Source of the DNA: Candidatus Thalassarchaeaceae archaeon
Lineage (GTDB): Archaea > Thermoplasmatota > Poseidoniia > Poseidoniales > Thalassarchaeaceae
DNA: 64,000 nucleotides
Direction: 5' to 3'
Assembly: GCA_030747485.1 (NCBI GenBank)
Contig: JASLKP010000006.1
Location: forward strand, 1 to 64,000
The position numbers and the translations under genes were made by a program. Shown here piece after piece: positions 1 to 9,835 of this stretch. How positions within the stretch are numbered: the stretch's first letter is position 1; each line of letters begins with the position of its first letter. The notes beneath the pieces are model-generated. The model was not told the DNA's origin. It searched no databases and was given only the letters and a program-made list of their open reading frames with translations.

Positions 1-113
1 GAATCATCTTCAAACTCAAATTCGTTATTGCAATGCGGGCAATCAAATAATCCAAAGACTTCGTCTTCTAATTCAATACCTTCCTCACAATGACGGCATT
101 GAATTTCGACCAT
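1..113 (-). CDS. Zinc-ribbon-like small protein, truncated by window start (MVEIQCRHCEEGIELEDEVFGLFDCPHCNNEFEFEDD...)
   Basis: Manual reverse-complement translation gives ATG at 113..111, open to the window edge, with CxxC...CxxC. Confidence 0.6.
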   Translation of the reverse strand, partial: MVEIQCRHCEEGIELEDEVFGLFDCPHCNNEFEFEDD

Positions 114-162
114 GGTAGTTCCAGTCATTGCGGTTGAATAAGGGTTGAGCCGGTTTCCGATT

Positions 163-239
163 CAAAGGGGGGCCCTTTGTACTGTATACGATACATAGGG
201 TACCGTTTGAAACGCCCGCGTTTCAGAGGGGACCCCTTT
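163..239. repeat. Cluster of small palindromes downstream of the AT-rich 183-aa gene
   Basis: CAAAGGG-GGG-CCCTTTG (163-179); TGAAACG-CCCG-CGTTTCA (208-225); AAAGGGG (164-170) pairs with CCCCTTT (233-239). Confidence 0.8.
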
Positions 240-242
240 CAA

Positions 243-794
243 CTATGTGTGAATCTCGAGGCTATTTAGCACCGATTCCAGTGCAATATTGATGCCTGAA
301 ATTTTGTAACGGGCATATTTGTCTCCAAAAAATTCCCAATCATTCGGCATCTTAGATTTCAGGCCATTATCATTGAGAATTTTATCTTCTTCTTTGGTAA
401 TCATAACCACCTCCAAATGATAATCGAGAAAACGTTCTATCTCATCTCGAGAAAATGTAGAATTTTGCTTTTCATTAACCAGATAGGAAAAAATTGAATT
501 TAGAGGCACACTATGATCCCCCACGAGTCCCTGATTTTTTTCAATATCTCTTAATTCCCATGCATCGTCACTATATTTGTAGGTTTTTTGACTCCTTTTG
601 GGATTTTGATAAAGGTACTTGTTATTTCCACAATAATCAGTAATTGCTCTCATCATATCAGTAATTTTTGACTTCGTAAGAGAAATCGTATTTGCATCAT
701 TATGCTCAATAATCGATAGGATAACTTGCATGTATGCCTCTCTTTTGACCCCAAACCCATATGCATGTCTTCCCACCTTTATTCCTCTCGCCAT
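243..794 (-). CDS. Hypothetical protein, 183 aa, AT-rich; contains GDHSVPLN...ITKEEDKILNDNGLKSKMP
   Basis: Long ORF with base composition visibly more AT-rich than its neighbours; no confident family. Confidence 0.6.
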   Translation of the reverse strand: MARGIKVGRHAYGFGVKREAYMQVILSIIEHNDANTISLTKSKITDMMRAITDYCGNNKYLYQNPKRSQKTYKYSDDAWELRDIEKNQGLVGDHSVPLNSIFSYLVNEKQNSTFSRDEIERFLDYHLEVVMITKEEDKILNDNGLKSKMPNDWEFFGDKYARYKISGINIALESVLNSLEIHT

Positions 795-916
795 AGTTGC
801 TCGAACAAGTGGTGATGCTCAAGCATTTCGTAATTGTAAGGGTCTATCCGAATACCCATTGAAACGGATATTGAATTTCAAAGGGCTTTCAGTGCGTCCT
901 TCGATAGGCTACCCCT

Positions 917-1537
917 TCACACACAATTCCGTGCAATGATGGCCAACGTCCCTGCCCAATCTTCACGTGGTGAGGCTCTGAACATCCGTAAGATCTCAAA
1001 GCCCGCTCCTTCAACCATATCGCGCCATTCAGATTCACTGTGCATGGCCATGCGTACACCGACTTTTTCAGACCAATCGTGGCATGCTTCATTCTCTTGA
1101 TAGTGATCTATGCCAAATGCGAAAATACCGTCATCACGTAACCATTTCGAGCGAACCGAATCAAGGAAGCCCGGAATATCGTTGAGATAGTATAGAACCT
1201 CCATAGAATGAACAAGGTCGACCGGTTGGTTGGGCACCCAAGTTTCCAAATCCGCTTCGTAGTATTCTCCAGCAGTATCTATTTCGCGTGCGCGAGCAAT
1301 CATCGATTCAGCACCATCTACACCAAACGCTGATTTGCAATCACTTCTAGATGACAGCAGCCGTACAACCCAACCGTTTCCACATCCAGCATCTACTGCA
1401 TCAAACTCGAAATTTTCATCCATCTGCTCAAATGCAGCTGCCAATATCTCCTGTACTGCTGGAGCGTGACCGCTTTCCATTCCGGCATCTTTCCCCATGT
1501 CTGCCCACTCGGAGAATACATCGGTTGGAGGTCTCAT
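917..1537 (-). CDS. SAM-dependent class I methyltransferase
   Basis: Motif I VDAGCGNGWVVRLL and motif VDLVHSMEVLYYL. Internal ATG at 1537 preferred because the longer ORF overlaps the upstream gene. Confidence 0.8.
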   Translation of the reverse strand: MRPPTDVFSEWADMGKDAGMESGHAPAVQEILAAAFEQMDENFEFDAVDAGCGNGWVVRLLSSRSDCKSAFGVDGAESMIARAREIDTAGEYYEADLETWVPNQPVDLVHSMEVLYYLNDIPGFLDSVRSKWLRDDGIFAFGIDHYQENEACHDWSEKVGVRMAMHSESEWRDMVEGAGFEILRMFRASPREDWAGTLAIIARNCV

Positions 1538-1583
1538 GGTTGTCTGCCTGCAAAGGCACGCTATCGGGTTTCCCTTCGATTGG

Positions 1584-3323
1584 TCAAACTCGCCTTCGAA
1601 GTTTCTCCATGATTTCATCGGCCTGACCCAAGGAGGAAAGACAGCCCTCAAGTTCACCTTTCTCATGGGCATCAGCCGCAGCAGCAACTGCTTTCTCGCA
1701 GGCTGCACGCTCTCCATCTATCGCCTTGATTCCACGTGACTCCAATTTCTTCCTTAGCGCAGACCACTCATCCTGCACATAGGTTAGCAATTCATTGGCA
1801 TCTCCACTGGCAGATGCAAGTACATCCAAATCTGAGGTCATTCGATCTAACAGTGTTGCAGCGTGTGACCATGATTTTCGCTTGGAGGCTGCTTCAACTG
1901 CTGACAATCGCTCTTCCCATTCATCAGCATCTGAGCGACCCTTCCATTGCTTCTTGATGACTTTCTTTTGTCGTAATGCACGTTGGACATCACCCATCGC
2001 TTCACGCTCTTTGCGCACTTCACGAATGATACCATCTGACATCCCTCGTGCAAGGCTAAACTCTCCTGCATCGAGATGGGCTTTAGCCTGACCAAGGCGG
2101 TCTTGCCAAAGTTTGAGGTCGAGGCCCTCGGATTCTTCCATCACCATGGCCGCTTCTTCGTAAGCCTCGTCAGCACCTTCAGAGGCCTGGCCAAGATTAG
2201 AGACATGTTCTGGAATCGCCTCAGCGATTTCCAATGCCAGTAAACAATCCTCATTGGCTAGAGCCTCCTTGGCTTGTCTCAACAAATCGTGTAATTGTTC
2301 GTGTTGGCTACCCTGAAGTTCAGCAATCATCTTGCTTGACTCAGCGATTTGATTCTCAGCAGCCACCCAATTCTCGATGATGTTGATGGCGAGTTTCTTC
2401 GCGCGTCGAAACAATTGTTCTGCCTCGCGTAGACTTCCGAGATTCTGCTCTCGATCACCTTGATCCATACTCCGCTGTGGCTTCTTTGCAGTGGGTGCAA
2501 TCTCTGTAGCTTCAGCAACTACGGCTGCACACACATCGCGAATTTCACTGATGTCTTCGGCTAAAGCCAGAGTTCGTTCAACATCTTCTTCTGCCTCTTC
2601 TAGTATCTTGAAACCTAGTTCTGGGTCTTTGTAACCAACATCCGCTGCATTTCGACATAGAGAAGAGGCTTGGTCAAGACCAACGCCTTTGGCCTGTAGT
2701 TCCAAAATTCGCATTTCAAGGGCATCGAGTGTTTTGCCAAATCGCTTGCGTTCTGCTTTGTCCTCATCACCACTGAACAAATCATATCCCGAAGAGGCAA
2801 GGGCCAGAGTTAGGAATACACCCCCCAAAACCAAACTCTCATCAGCAGGTGGATTCGATAACAAAATGGCGCCACCAATTGTGAATCCTCCAAGTGTCAT
2901 GATTCCCCGGAAGCGATGTGCGACCAAACTCCCACGTAACATCTCTCTGGAGCCGTACAAACACACTCCAGCAACAATGAACATCAATCCATGTCCAATC
3001 TGAACTGAACCTGTCGTCGACAATACGTTGACACCTAGAATCGCAAATGCTGGCCAAGCGAGTGAACTACTTGCGCCCAATCTCCCGCGTGCCTGAGGAT
3101 TGGCATCTGCTAAATCCTGCAATAGTAGAGCTGCAGCAAGCAATACGCCAACGGCTCCCAATCGATCAAACAAAATCGCATCACCCTCAAGAGCGGGCCA
3201 CATGTACCAGGCAGTGGATGCAATGATGGCAAGAGCACAAATTAGGGCCAACGTAGTCACTCGTTCACGCTGATTTGCAATCTCTGCGTCAATCAACGCA
3301 GGTAGTGAATTCGATGACTCCAT
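1584..3323 (-). CDS. Membrane-anchored coiled-coil protein, 579 aa
   Basis: N-terminal hydrophobic segments followed by a long Glu/Ala/Lys-rich helical region. Confidence 0.75.
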   Translation of the reverse strand: MESSNSLPALIDAEIANQRERVTTLALICALAIIASTAWYMWPALEGDAILFDRLGAVGVLLAAALLLQDLADANPQARGRLGASSSLAWPAFAILGVNVLSTTGSVQIGHGLMFIVAGVCLYGSREMLRGSLVAHRFRGIMTLGGFTIGGAILLSNPPADESLVLGGVFLTLALASSGYDLFSGDEDKAERKRFGKTLDALEMRILELQAKGVGLDQASSLCRNAADVGYKDPELGFKILEEAEEDVERTLALAEDISEIRDVCAAVVAEATEIAPTAKKPQRSMDQGDREQNLGSLREAEQLFRRAKKLAINIIENWVAAENQIAESSKMIAELQGSQHEQLHDLLRQAKEALANEDCLLALEIAEAIPEHVSNLGQASEGADEAYEEAAMVMEESEGLDLKLWQDRLGQAKAHLDAGEFSLARGMSDGIIREVRKEREAMGDVQRALRQKKVIKKQWKGRSDADEWEERLSAVEAASKRKSWSHAATLLDRMTSDLDVLASASGDANELLTYVQDEWSALRKKLESRGIKAIDGERAACEKAVAAAADAHEKGELEGCLSSLGQADEIMEKLRRRV

Positions 3324-3337
3324 CGCCTACGGCGATG
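3321..3337 (-). repeat. Hairpin CATCGCC-GTA-GGCGATG (minus strand); ATG of the 579-aa gene is the end of the 3' arm
   Basis: Perfect 7-bp stem read directly. Confidence 0.9.
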
Positions 3338-3364
3338 CTCAGCCCCTCTAAGAGTCGTCCGCCT

Positions 3365-5659
3365 TCATGCGTTCTTGTCATCCAGTTCTTGTCGACGTTG
3401 CTTTGAACCATAATACCAGAGGACTCCAAGGCCAACAATGACTGGCAGTACCAACATGAACCAAAGGAATACCGTCATTTCTGGTTCAATCATAATTCCT
3501 GAAGAATGTTCGATGACTGTGCCATCTTGAATTTCAAGTCGGATGACAACTTCACCTGAACTCCATTCTTCGACAGGAATGCGATGAGTCATGTTGGCTG
3601 GGCCATCCACTGTAGCTTCTACCCCCACGAGAGTGGCGGTACAGGTTTCCACGTAACAGAGTTGGAATTCAAATTGTCCTTGTCCAGCATTTTCGATGGT
3701 GACGTCCAATGCCCCTGAATCACCAGGTGCTCCATCTCCCACTTTGACAACATCGACAATTGAATAGAGTGGCCCCACTCGAGGCTCAACGACGAATGCT
3801 GATGAATGCGAACCAATATTTCCGGATGAATCCGTGGCATTCACGACGAGAACATGTCGTCCACTAAGCAATGCAGGCAATTGGAAATGCTCGACTTCGG
3901 CCCATGTTTGGCCAATTTCCAATGGGATTCCATTGAGGGATACCTCCCACGTAAGAGATGTGATTCCATCGATATCATCCCATGATTCTGAGAGGTCAAT
4001 TTCGACATTTTCACCACCCTCAATCGGGTGATTGAGATCACCATAATACTGCCCATTGACATTCAATGCTGGCCTTGGCATTGGAGCAGTACGATCTGTG
4101 ACTGTCACGTCCCACATCTGGATGCTAGGATTACCTGCAGCATCTGTCAAATTCAATTGAAGATGGTATGCTGTCAATGGTTTTGGTTGATGGCGATCTT
4201 CAACAGTTAGATGTTGTCCATTGACTTGAGGGCCCTGATGGAATATGTCATTCCAAGCCATACTATCTGTGGCTGTGTGAATCCAACCAAACGTCTTGTT
4301 TGATGTCCATTCAATGGCAACTGGTGAGAATGATTGGTCTGCGGCTTGAACCGCACCACTGATAATTGAACCAGATGGGATGCTGAATGCATTTTGTCCG
4401 TATTCAATGTCAATTGGAGACTCATCATCAGGATGTAGATATTGCATATTTAGAATTCGTGTAGGTGGTGTACCATCCATATACAAGTCAACTGAATAAT
4501 TGGATGTCAAGCCCTGTGAATCAGTACAGAATACAGTCAAGTTCAACCAAGTGTTTGGAGTTAAACCAAGGAACATTGGATCGATGGGGAGCATTTCTGT
4601 AGATTCATTTAGTAGAACAGATTCACCCTGTCGAAGGATGAATCGTGAGGTTGGATCAGTAATCGTATTATCGTCACAATGTGCGTACATGTAGGATGGT
4701 TGGCCCGCAGGAAGGTATGGGATTTGACGGCCAGGTGCATCGAAATAAGCGCTAGGAGCAACGTTATTTCCAAGTGCAACTGTCAAATTTCCTGTGACTG
4801 AAATATCACCTCGATGAATTGTAAAATCATCAGGTACACCTGAGATGAATTCCTCTTGCGGTGAAAATCGAATTTCAAATGGAGAGGGCAATGTGATTCG
4901 TAAATCTGTACGATCTGATAAATCTCCAGTGATGGGGATCCAAAGTAATCGAGTACTACGGCCATCTCCTTGTCCAGTGAGGTTTGATGTAACTGACCAT
5001 CCCCAACTTTCATTGAGTAATGAAGAGGGTAAAATCGGTGTGATGATTGAATTGCTGTTTACCATCTCAGTACGATCATAAATACAGCATCCAATCTCAG
5101 TGTTCTGAATCAACCAATTTGAGAATGCGGTACTATTACCATTGAATTGACTGTCAATTTGAGCCATTATTCCAAGGTGTGAATCTGGCAAATCAGGATG
5201 ACCCAAAGTGTTTGGAATACTTGTGGTAGAATTCCATGTTGCATTCATCTCAGTGACTTGTGCTATGGGCCCCAGTATATCGAAATGGGCTACACCTCCA
5301 ATCGCGAGGGGGGACTGAATGGTTGTATTCAGGAACGTGGTGACATTGAGATTGTCGTTGAAGGTGATTCGTTCAAGTTGTGGCACCCCTGATATCATGC
5401 GCACCAATGTCCAATTTCCAGATGGAAGTTGAAGATTTAGAGGTGTGCTGGAATCAACATTTGTCAGAGTACCATTCTCATCGTAGAGAATGACTGCACC
5501 AGGTGCATTGAGAGATGTCAAATTAATCATACCTGAAACAGTCGTAGAATATTCGAGATGTTGGAGACGATTATCAGTCTCTATTGCAAGTCCCACATTG
5601 GAATTGAATGGTACCATTGAGGTGAGTAACAATGCGATTACAAGCAGTGCCTTGCGCAT
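3365..5659 (-). CDS. Secreted/surface protein with Ig-like domains and C-terminal TM anchor, 764 aa
   Basis: N-terminal signal sequence, Asn/Thr/Ser-rich ectodomain, C-terminal TM (MTVFLWFMLVLPVIVGLGVLWYYGSKQRR). Confidence 0.8.
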   Translation of the reverse strand: MRKALLVIALLLTSMVPFNSNVGLAIETDNRLQHLEYSTTVSGMINLTSLNAPGAVILYDENGTLTNVDSSTPLNLQLPSGNWTLVRMISGVPQLERITFNDNLNVTTFLNTTIQSPLAIGGVAHFDILGPIAQVTEMNATWNSTTSIPNTLGHPDLPDSHLGIMAQIDSQFNGNSTAFSNWLIQNTEIGCCIYDRTEMVNSNSIITPILPSSLLNESWGWSVTSNLTGQGDGRSTRLLWIPITGDLSDRTDLRITLPSPFEIRFSPQEEFISGVPDDFTIHRGDISVTGNLTVALGNNVAPSAYFDAPGRQIPYLPAGQPSYMYAHCDDNTITDPTSRFILRQGESVLLNESTEMLPIDPMFLGLTPNTWLNLTVFCTDSQGLTSNYSVDLYMDGTPPTRILNMQYLHPDDESPIDIEYGQNAFSIPSGSIISGAVQAADQSFSPVAIEWTSNKTFGWIHTATDSMAWNDIFHQGPQVNGQHLTVEDRHQPKPLTAYHLQLNLTDAAGNPSIQMWDVTVTDRTAPMPRPALNVNGQYYGDLNHPIEGGENVEIDLSESWDDIDGITSLTWEVSLNGIPLEIGQTWAEVEHFQLPALLSGRHVLVVNATDSSGNIGSHSSAFVVEPRVGPLYSIVDVVKVGDGAPGDSGALDVTIENAGQGQFEFQLCYVETCTATLVGVEATVDGPANMTHRIPVEEWSSGEVVIRLEIQDGTVIEHSSGIMIEPEMTVFLWFMLVLPVIVGLGVLWYYGSKQRRQELDDKNA

Positions 5660-5668
5660 GATTTCACC

Positions 5669-6661
5669 TCACTGACGTGAACCGTCATCAAAGATGATTG
5701 TTGTCCCAGTTTTATCGATATTCAGTGGAATGATTCGATGAATGGGATCAAGTGACTGCTCAATCTTTTGGCGGACACCTGAAGGGGCATGGAAAAGGAA
5801 GAAACCCCCGCCACCAGCACCAAGCAATTTACCTCCAGTTGCACCCATCTCAATGACTGAATCATACAATGTATCGAGCGTTGCTGCAGTGATGCCATCA
5901 ACGAGATTTCGTTTGATTTCCCAAGAGGCAGCCAATAGATGACCGACAGATTCGTGATCGCCTGATTCCAAAGCATTTCGTACCATCATTGCTTGTTCTC
6001 GAAGCGTATCTAATTCAGCCCGTCGATCATCACTAGATGCGGACTGACGTGCGAGAATGTCCGTGGCTTTTCGAGTCACACCCGTATAGACAAGGAAGTA
6101 AGATTCGGAAAGTTCGGAAAGTTGAGATTCATCCATTGAAAGAGGATTGACAACGACCTCATCATCTGGCATGAATGCCAGTGAATTGGCTCCACCCAGA
6201 GCAGCGGCCCACTGGTCCTGCCGACCGATTGGTTGTCCCAATATTTCAATTTCAATCTGACAAGCCTGAGAAGCTAATTCTGCAGCTGACATCGTACGTC
6301 CAGCATAGGTGTGTAAAGCATTCAAAAGACCCACGGTGAGACTAGAAGATGAACCCAATCCGGTCCCTCTTGAGGGGATGTCGGCGATGGTTGTAATCTC
6401 GATCCCAGATGTGACTCCAGACATTCTCATCGCCTCTCGAACCAATTCGTGCTCTAAATCCTCAAAATCATCAACAATTTCCGTCCTAGAATAGCCAACA
6501 CGAATGCTGTCATCGAAGCGTTTATTGACAGTTACATGAATGTGTTTTGACAGTGCAAAAGAGGTGACTAAGCCCCCATTTTCACTTCCACGGTAGTAGG
6601 CAGGGAGATCGGTTCCACCACCACAAAATGAGACGCGAACCGGCGTGCGGCTGATAATCAT
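5669..6661 (-). CDS. GHMP family sugar kinase (heptose-7-phosphate kinase-like)
   Basis: RTPVRVSFCGGGTDLPAYY N-terminus and GTGLGSSSSLTVGLLNAL GHMP motif; C-terminal GGKLLGAGGGGFFLF. Confidence 0.88.
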   Translation of the reverse strand: MIISRTPVRVSFCGGGTDLPAYYRGSENGGLVTSFALSKHIHVTVNKRFDDSIRVGYSRTEIVDDFEDLEHELVREAMRMSGVTSGIEITTIADIPSRGTGLGSSSSLTVGLLNALHTYAGRTMSAAELASQACQIEIEILGQPIGRQDQWAAALGGANSLAFMPDDEVVVNPLSMDESQLSELSESYFLVYTGVTRKATDILARQSASSDDRRAELDTLREQAMMVRNALESGDHESVGHLLAASWEIKRNLVDGITAATLDTLYDSVIEMGATGGKLLGAGGGGFFLFHAPSGVRQKIEQSLDPIHRIIPLNIDKTGTTIIFDDGSRQ

Positions 6662-6705
6662 CGAATGCGCCGACCCACCGTACCCTCTTCAAGACCTTCG
6701 GCTTC

Positions 6706-6722
6706 CGATTCCATAGGAATCG
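6706..6722 (+). repeat. Hairpin CGATTCC-ATA-GGAATCG upstream of pyrB
   Basis: Perfect 7-bp stem. Confidence 0.9.
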
Positions 6723-6783
6723 CCCTCTGGCACCACCCCAATGAATAAGTCCGAGAGTCGAGCGGCAGATATTGGAGAGGCAG

Positions 6784-7719
6784 ATGAACAAGGACCTCAT
6801 CACAATGGATGACCTGACAAACGAAGAGATTTCTTCCCTGCTTGATGATGCAGATCGACTCCTACCTGCAGCCCGCGGAGAAGAGTACCTGCCACTGTTG
6901 CAGGGCAAACTTCTCGCAAACATGTTTTTTGAGCCAAGTACACGTACTCGAATGTCATTTGAAACTGCAATGAAGAGACTTGGTGGTGATGTTGTCAATC
7001 TAGGTGATGTCAAGTCTAGCAGTGCGGTCAAAGGTGAGACATTGTACGATACAATGCGAATGGTAGATGGATACTGTGACATTGCTGCATTACGCCACCC
7101 GAGACAGGGAGCAGCACAATACGCAGGTGATGCTTGTTCAATTTCCATCATGAACGGAGGAGATGGGGCAGGACACCACCCCACTCAGACTCTACTCGAC
7201 CTATTCACAATCCGTCAGGCGTTTGGACGTCTCGATGGACTCAAGGTCGCAATGGTAGGCGATTTACGGTATGGTCGCACAGTACACAGTTTGTCTCATG
7301 CTTTGGCTAGGTTCGATTGCGAACTCACTTTCATCTCACCTTCACAACTTTCGATGCCTGAGGAAATAATCGAAGACCTAACAGCCAATGGGGCCAAAAT
7401 CACAGTGACTGAAGATTTGTTGGGTGCAATACCCGACGCTGATGTCATTTACATGACTCGAATTCAAAAAGAACGATTCCCTGATGAGGATGAATACACC
7501 AAGGTTGCAGGGATCTACAAGTTATCTGCTGATGATTTGGCAGGCGCCAAAGGTGAGATGATTATCCTGCATCCACTCCCTAGAGTCGATGAAATTCATC
7601 CTGATGTCGATGTAACTAGACACGCCCGCTATTTCGAACAAGCATTCAATGGCGTCGTCGCTCGAATGGCCCTGATGTGCAAACTCCTAGGTGTAGGAAT
7701 TCCAGGAGGTGACGATTAA
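6784..7719 (+). CDS. pyrB: Aspartate carbamoyltransferase catalytic subunit
   Basis: FFEPSTRTRMSFETAMKRLGG and HPTQTLLDLFTI motifs; followed directly by pyrI. Confidence 0.97.
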   Translation: MNKDLITMDDLTNEEISSLLDDADRLLPAARGEEYLPLLQGKLLANMFFEPSTRTRMSFETAMKRLGGDVVNLGDVKSSSAVKGETLYDTMRMVDGYCDIAALRHPRQGAAQYAGDACSISIMNGGDGAGHHPTQTLLDLFTIRQAFGRLDGLKVAMVGDLRYGRTVHSLSHALARFDCELTFISPSQLSMPEEIIEDLTANGAKITVTEDLLGAIPDADVIYMTRIQKERFPDEDEYTKVAGIYKLSADDLAGAKGEMIILHPLPRVDEIHPDVDVTRHARYFEQAFNGVVARMALMCKLLGVGIPGGDD

Positions 7720-8186
7720 TGTCTGAGATGCGACGTGTTACTGCAATCAACAATGGTACTGTAATTGATCACATCCCGGCAGGGGGAGCGATGAATGTGA
7801 TCCAAATGCTAGGACTTGATGGTGGTCGTTCAAGTCCAATCAGCCTCGTCATGAATGTTCCATCATCCAAGCATGGAAGGAAGGACATCATCAAAGTTGA
7901 AGATCGTGAACTGACACAAGATGAATTGGATCGCCTAGCATTGATTGCACCAAACGCGAGTGTTGCCATCATTCGCTCATATGCTGTCGCTGAGAAGAGA
8001 GAAGTATCACTCGGTGAAGAATTGGTAAACATTGCTCGTTGTACCTTTTCCAATTGTATTACTGTCAACCATCGAGAACCTCAAGACCATCGACTCAAAG
8101 TCGTCTCTGCAAATCCCCTTGAAGTTCGATGTCGATACTGTGGTCGGCCACAGGACATGGATGCTCTTGTGGAAAACTTGCTTTGA
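7719..8186 (+). CDS. pyrI: Aspartate carbamoyltransferase regulatory subunit
   Basis: GTVIDHIPAG, C-terminal zinc site (CTFSNC...CRYCGRPQD), 1-nt overlap with pyrB. Confidence 0.97.
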   Translation: MSEMRRVTAINNGTVIDHIPAGGAMNVIQMLGLDGGRSSPISLVMNVPSSKHGRKDIIKVEDRELTQDELDRLALIAPNASVAIIRSYAVAEKREVSLGEELVNIARCTFSNCITVNHREPQDHRLKVVSANPLEVRCRYCGRPQDMDALVENLL

Positions 8187-9200
8187 TCAGACTACTTCTG
8201 CTAGCCATGACTTGAATTGACAAGCCTGGCAAATGGTTTGACTTGCAGGCTCGCCACATTCACTACATGATTGAATTTGTCCTTGTTTCCAAGATTCTGG
8301 TGGTTTTTCAGATGAGGCCCATAGTGCACGTATTGCATCCATTGAATGTAATAATCCGTGCATTGTACCTGGATTCATCGCTTCCATCTCGGCAATATGT
8401 CCTCGATGTTTCTGCCGTAGGGCACCTGGGGCATGTGGACAATCATCATGATGAATTGGTAATCCTGCACCGATGGCATAAGCGTGAATCTCACGCTCTG
8501 GTACCCAACGCAATGGCACGATTCGAGGCGTTAACTCATCTAGTTGCACATCGGTATGTGGAGCCAGTCTGATGATTCTCTCCATCTCTCCTTTTTGGAG
8601 ATTCATGAGAATAGATTGAGCTGTATCATCTAGGTTGTGACCCAATGCCATCCAACGTGCACCAATACGTTCAGCAAGTGCATTTAACCCCTGACGACGA
8701 AATACACCACAATATGAACAAGGTTTCATTCCCTTGGCTTCAGAGTGATTTTCACCCATCAAAGGCATTGCATTCACAACTGCATCCATCTTCTCAAATC
8801 CTAGTTCTGGATAAGCAATCGTCTCAAAGCGTAAACCGTGAGACTCAGCCAATTCACGGGCACATTCCATAGATGGTGATCGATATCCCTCTATTCCCTC
8901 ATCGACACAACCACAGACGAGTTCAACATCACGACGTGCACCGATGATATTCACCATCATGTCAAGAAGAACTGCAGAATCTTTACCTCCAGATATACAA
9001 ACCAGAATAACCGATGGATTTCCATCCTCATCGTTAGCATTACTTGGTAACACGAGTTGTCGGCGTAGCGCCTTCGAAACTCTTCTTCGGATTGATTTTG
9101 AGAGGTGATGATGACATAGGTGTTGACCACTGTAAATTTGGTGAATGACTGCCAGATGATCACATCGGCTGCAAGTCTGAACCGATATGGCCCCAGTCAT
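8187..9200 (-). CDS. PP-loop ATPase, tRNA 2-thiolation (Ncs6/TtuA/TtcA-like), with N- and C-terminal zinc-finger motifs
   Basis: SGGKDSAVLLDMM PP-loop, GHNLDDTAQSILMN, CSRCDHL and CSECGEPASQTICQAC. ATG at 9200 preferred over TTG at 9260. Confidence 0.85.
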   Translation of the reverse strand: MTGAISVQTCSRCDHLAVIHQIYSGQHLCHHHLSKSIRRRVSKALRRQLVLPSNANDEDGNPSVILVCISGGKDSAVLLDMMVNIIGARRDVELVCGCVDEGIEGYRSPSMECARELAESHGLRFETIAYPELGFEKMDAVVNAMPLMGENHSEAKGMKPCSYCGVFRRQGLNALAERIGARWMALGHNLDDTAQSILMNLQKGEMERIIRLAPHTDVQLDELTPRIVPLRWVPEREIHAYAIGAGLPIHHDDCPHAPGALRQKHRGHIAEMEAMNPGTMHGLLHSMDAIRALWASSEKPPESWKQGQIQSCSECGEPASQTICQACQFKSWLAEVV

Positions 9201-9245
9201 ATGGGGCGCGAAGTGATACACCCCTTCAAATCGACCACTCAAACT

Positions 9246-9295
9246 TGGAAAAATATCCAATTGAAGTTTTCATTTTTCAATTGGATATTTTTCCA
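9246..9295. repeat. Perfect 20-bp inverted repeat (TGGAAAAATATCCAATTGAA / TTCAATTGGATATTTTTCCA), 10-nt spacer
   Basis: Arms 9246-9265 and 9276-9295 are exact reverse complements; lies between divergent genes. Confidence 0.95.
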
Positions 9296-9491
9296 TTATT
9301 GAATTAATTCCAAATGATCAGGATTAATCAATCAGAATGAATGAAAAAACGAAAAATTCACCCCTAATGTACTCAAATTCGTCATTTTTCAGTTGGCGAT
9401 TTAATTTTACCATGTAAACGGCCCCCTAAGGGGCCGGTCTAGGACAAGTTCTTGAAGTCGGATTCTGCCTCGATGAAGTTTGAGGGGTCCT

Positions 9492-9833
9492 ATGCTCGTT
9501 CGATTACTCTCTAATCTAAGCCAGATTGATGGCGTAAATGGAGCATCGGTATTACATAGCGACGGTACAGCTGTTGCTATCACTGGTGAAGGGCCACCAG
9601 TTGGTGCACTCTATGCAGAATTATTGCACGATGCAGCCCGCATGGCAACAACACTTGATCTTGGAACCATCCAACAATTGTGGTTGGAATCCGCCGACAA
9701 ACGACGCGTTGTCAGTACTCTTCGAGGAGGAGGTAGCCTATGGGTTGCTTCCTCAATAGCCACGCCGATTGGGAGATTACGCCATGAAGCACAGACCCTG
9801 AAACCCGTAATCGAAGATTTAATTGAGGTGTAA
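9492..9833 (+). CDS. Roadblock/LC7-like domain protein
   Basis: About 113 aa, pattern IDGVNGASVLHSDGTAVAITG...LRGGGSLWVASS...IGRLRHEAQTLKPVIEDLI resembles the Roadblock fold. ATG at 9492 chosen over TTG at 9480. Confidence 0.6.
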   Translation: MLVRLLSNLSQIDGVNGASVLHSDGTAVAITGEGPPVGALYAELLHDAARMATTLDLGTIQQLWLESADKRRVVSTLRGGGSLWVASSIATPIGRLRHEAQTLKPVIEDLIEV

Positions 9834-9835
9834 GA

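Noticed and set aside
5675-5691. TGACG-TGAAC-CGTCA stem between GHMP kinase and surface protein genes
   Set aside because: Only 5 bp and within coding/stop context; not clearly part of the C-RTA-G family.
6582-7184. 200-aa minus-strand ORF
   Set aside because: Overlaps pyrB and the start of the GHMP kinase; no domain-like sequence.
9420-9435. GGCCCC-CTAA-GGGGCC hairpin as a ninth member of the triloop family
   Set aside because: Four-base loop and different closing context; listed as similar but not counted.
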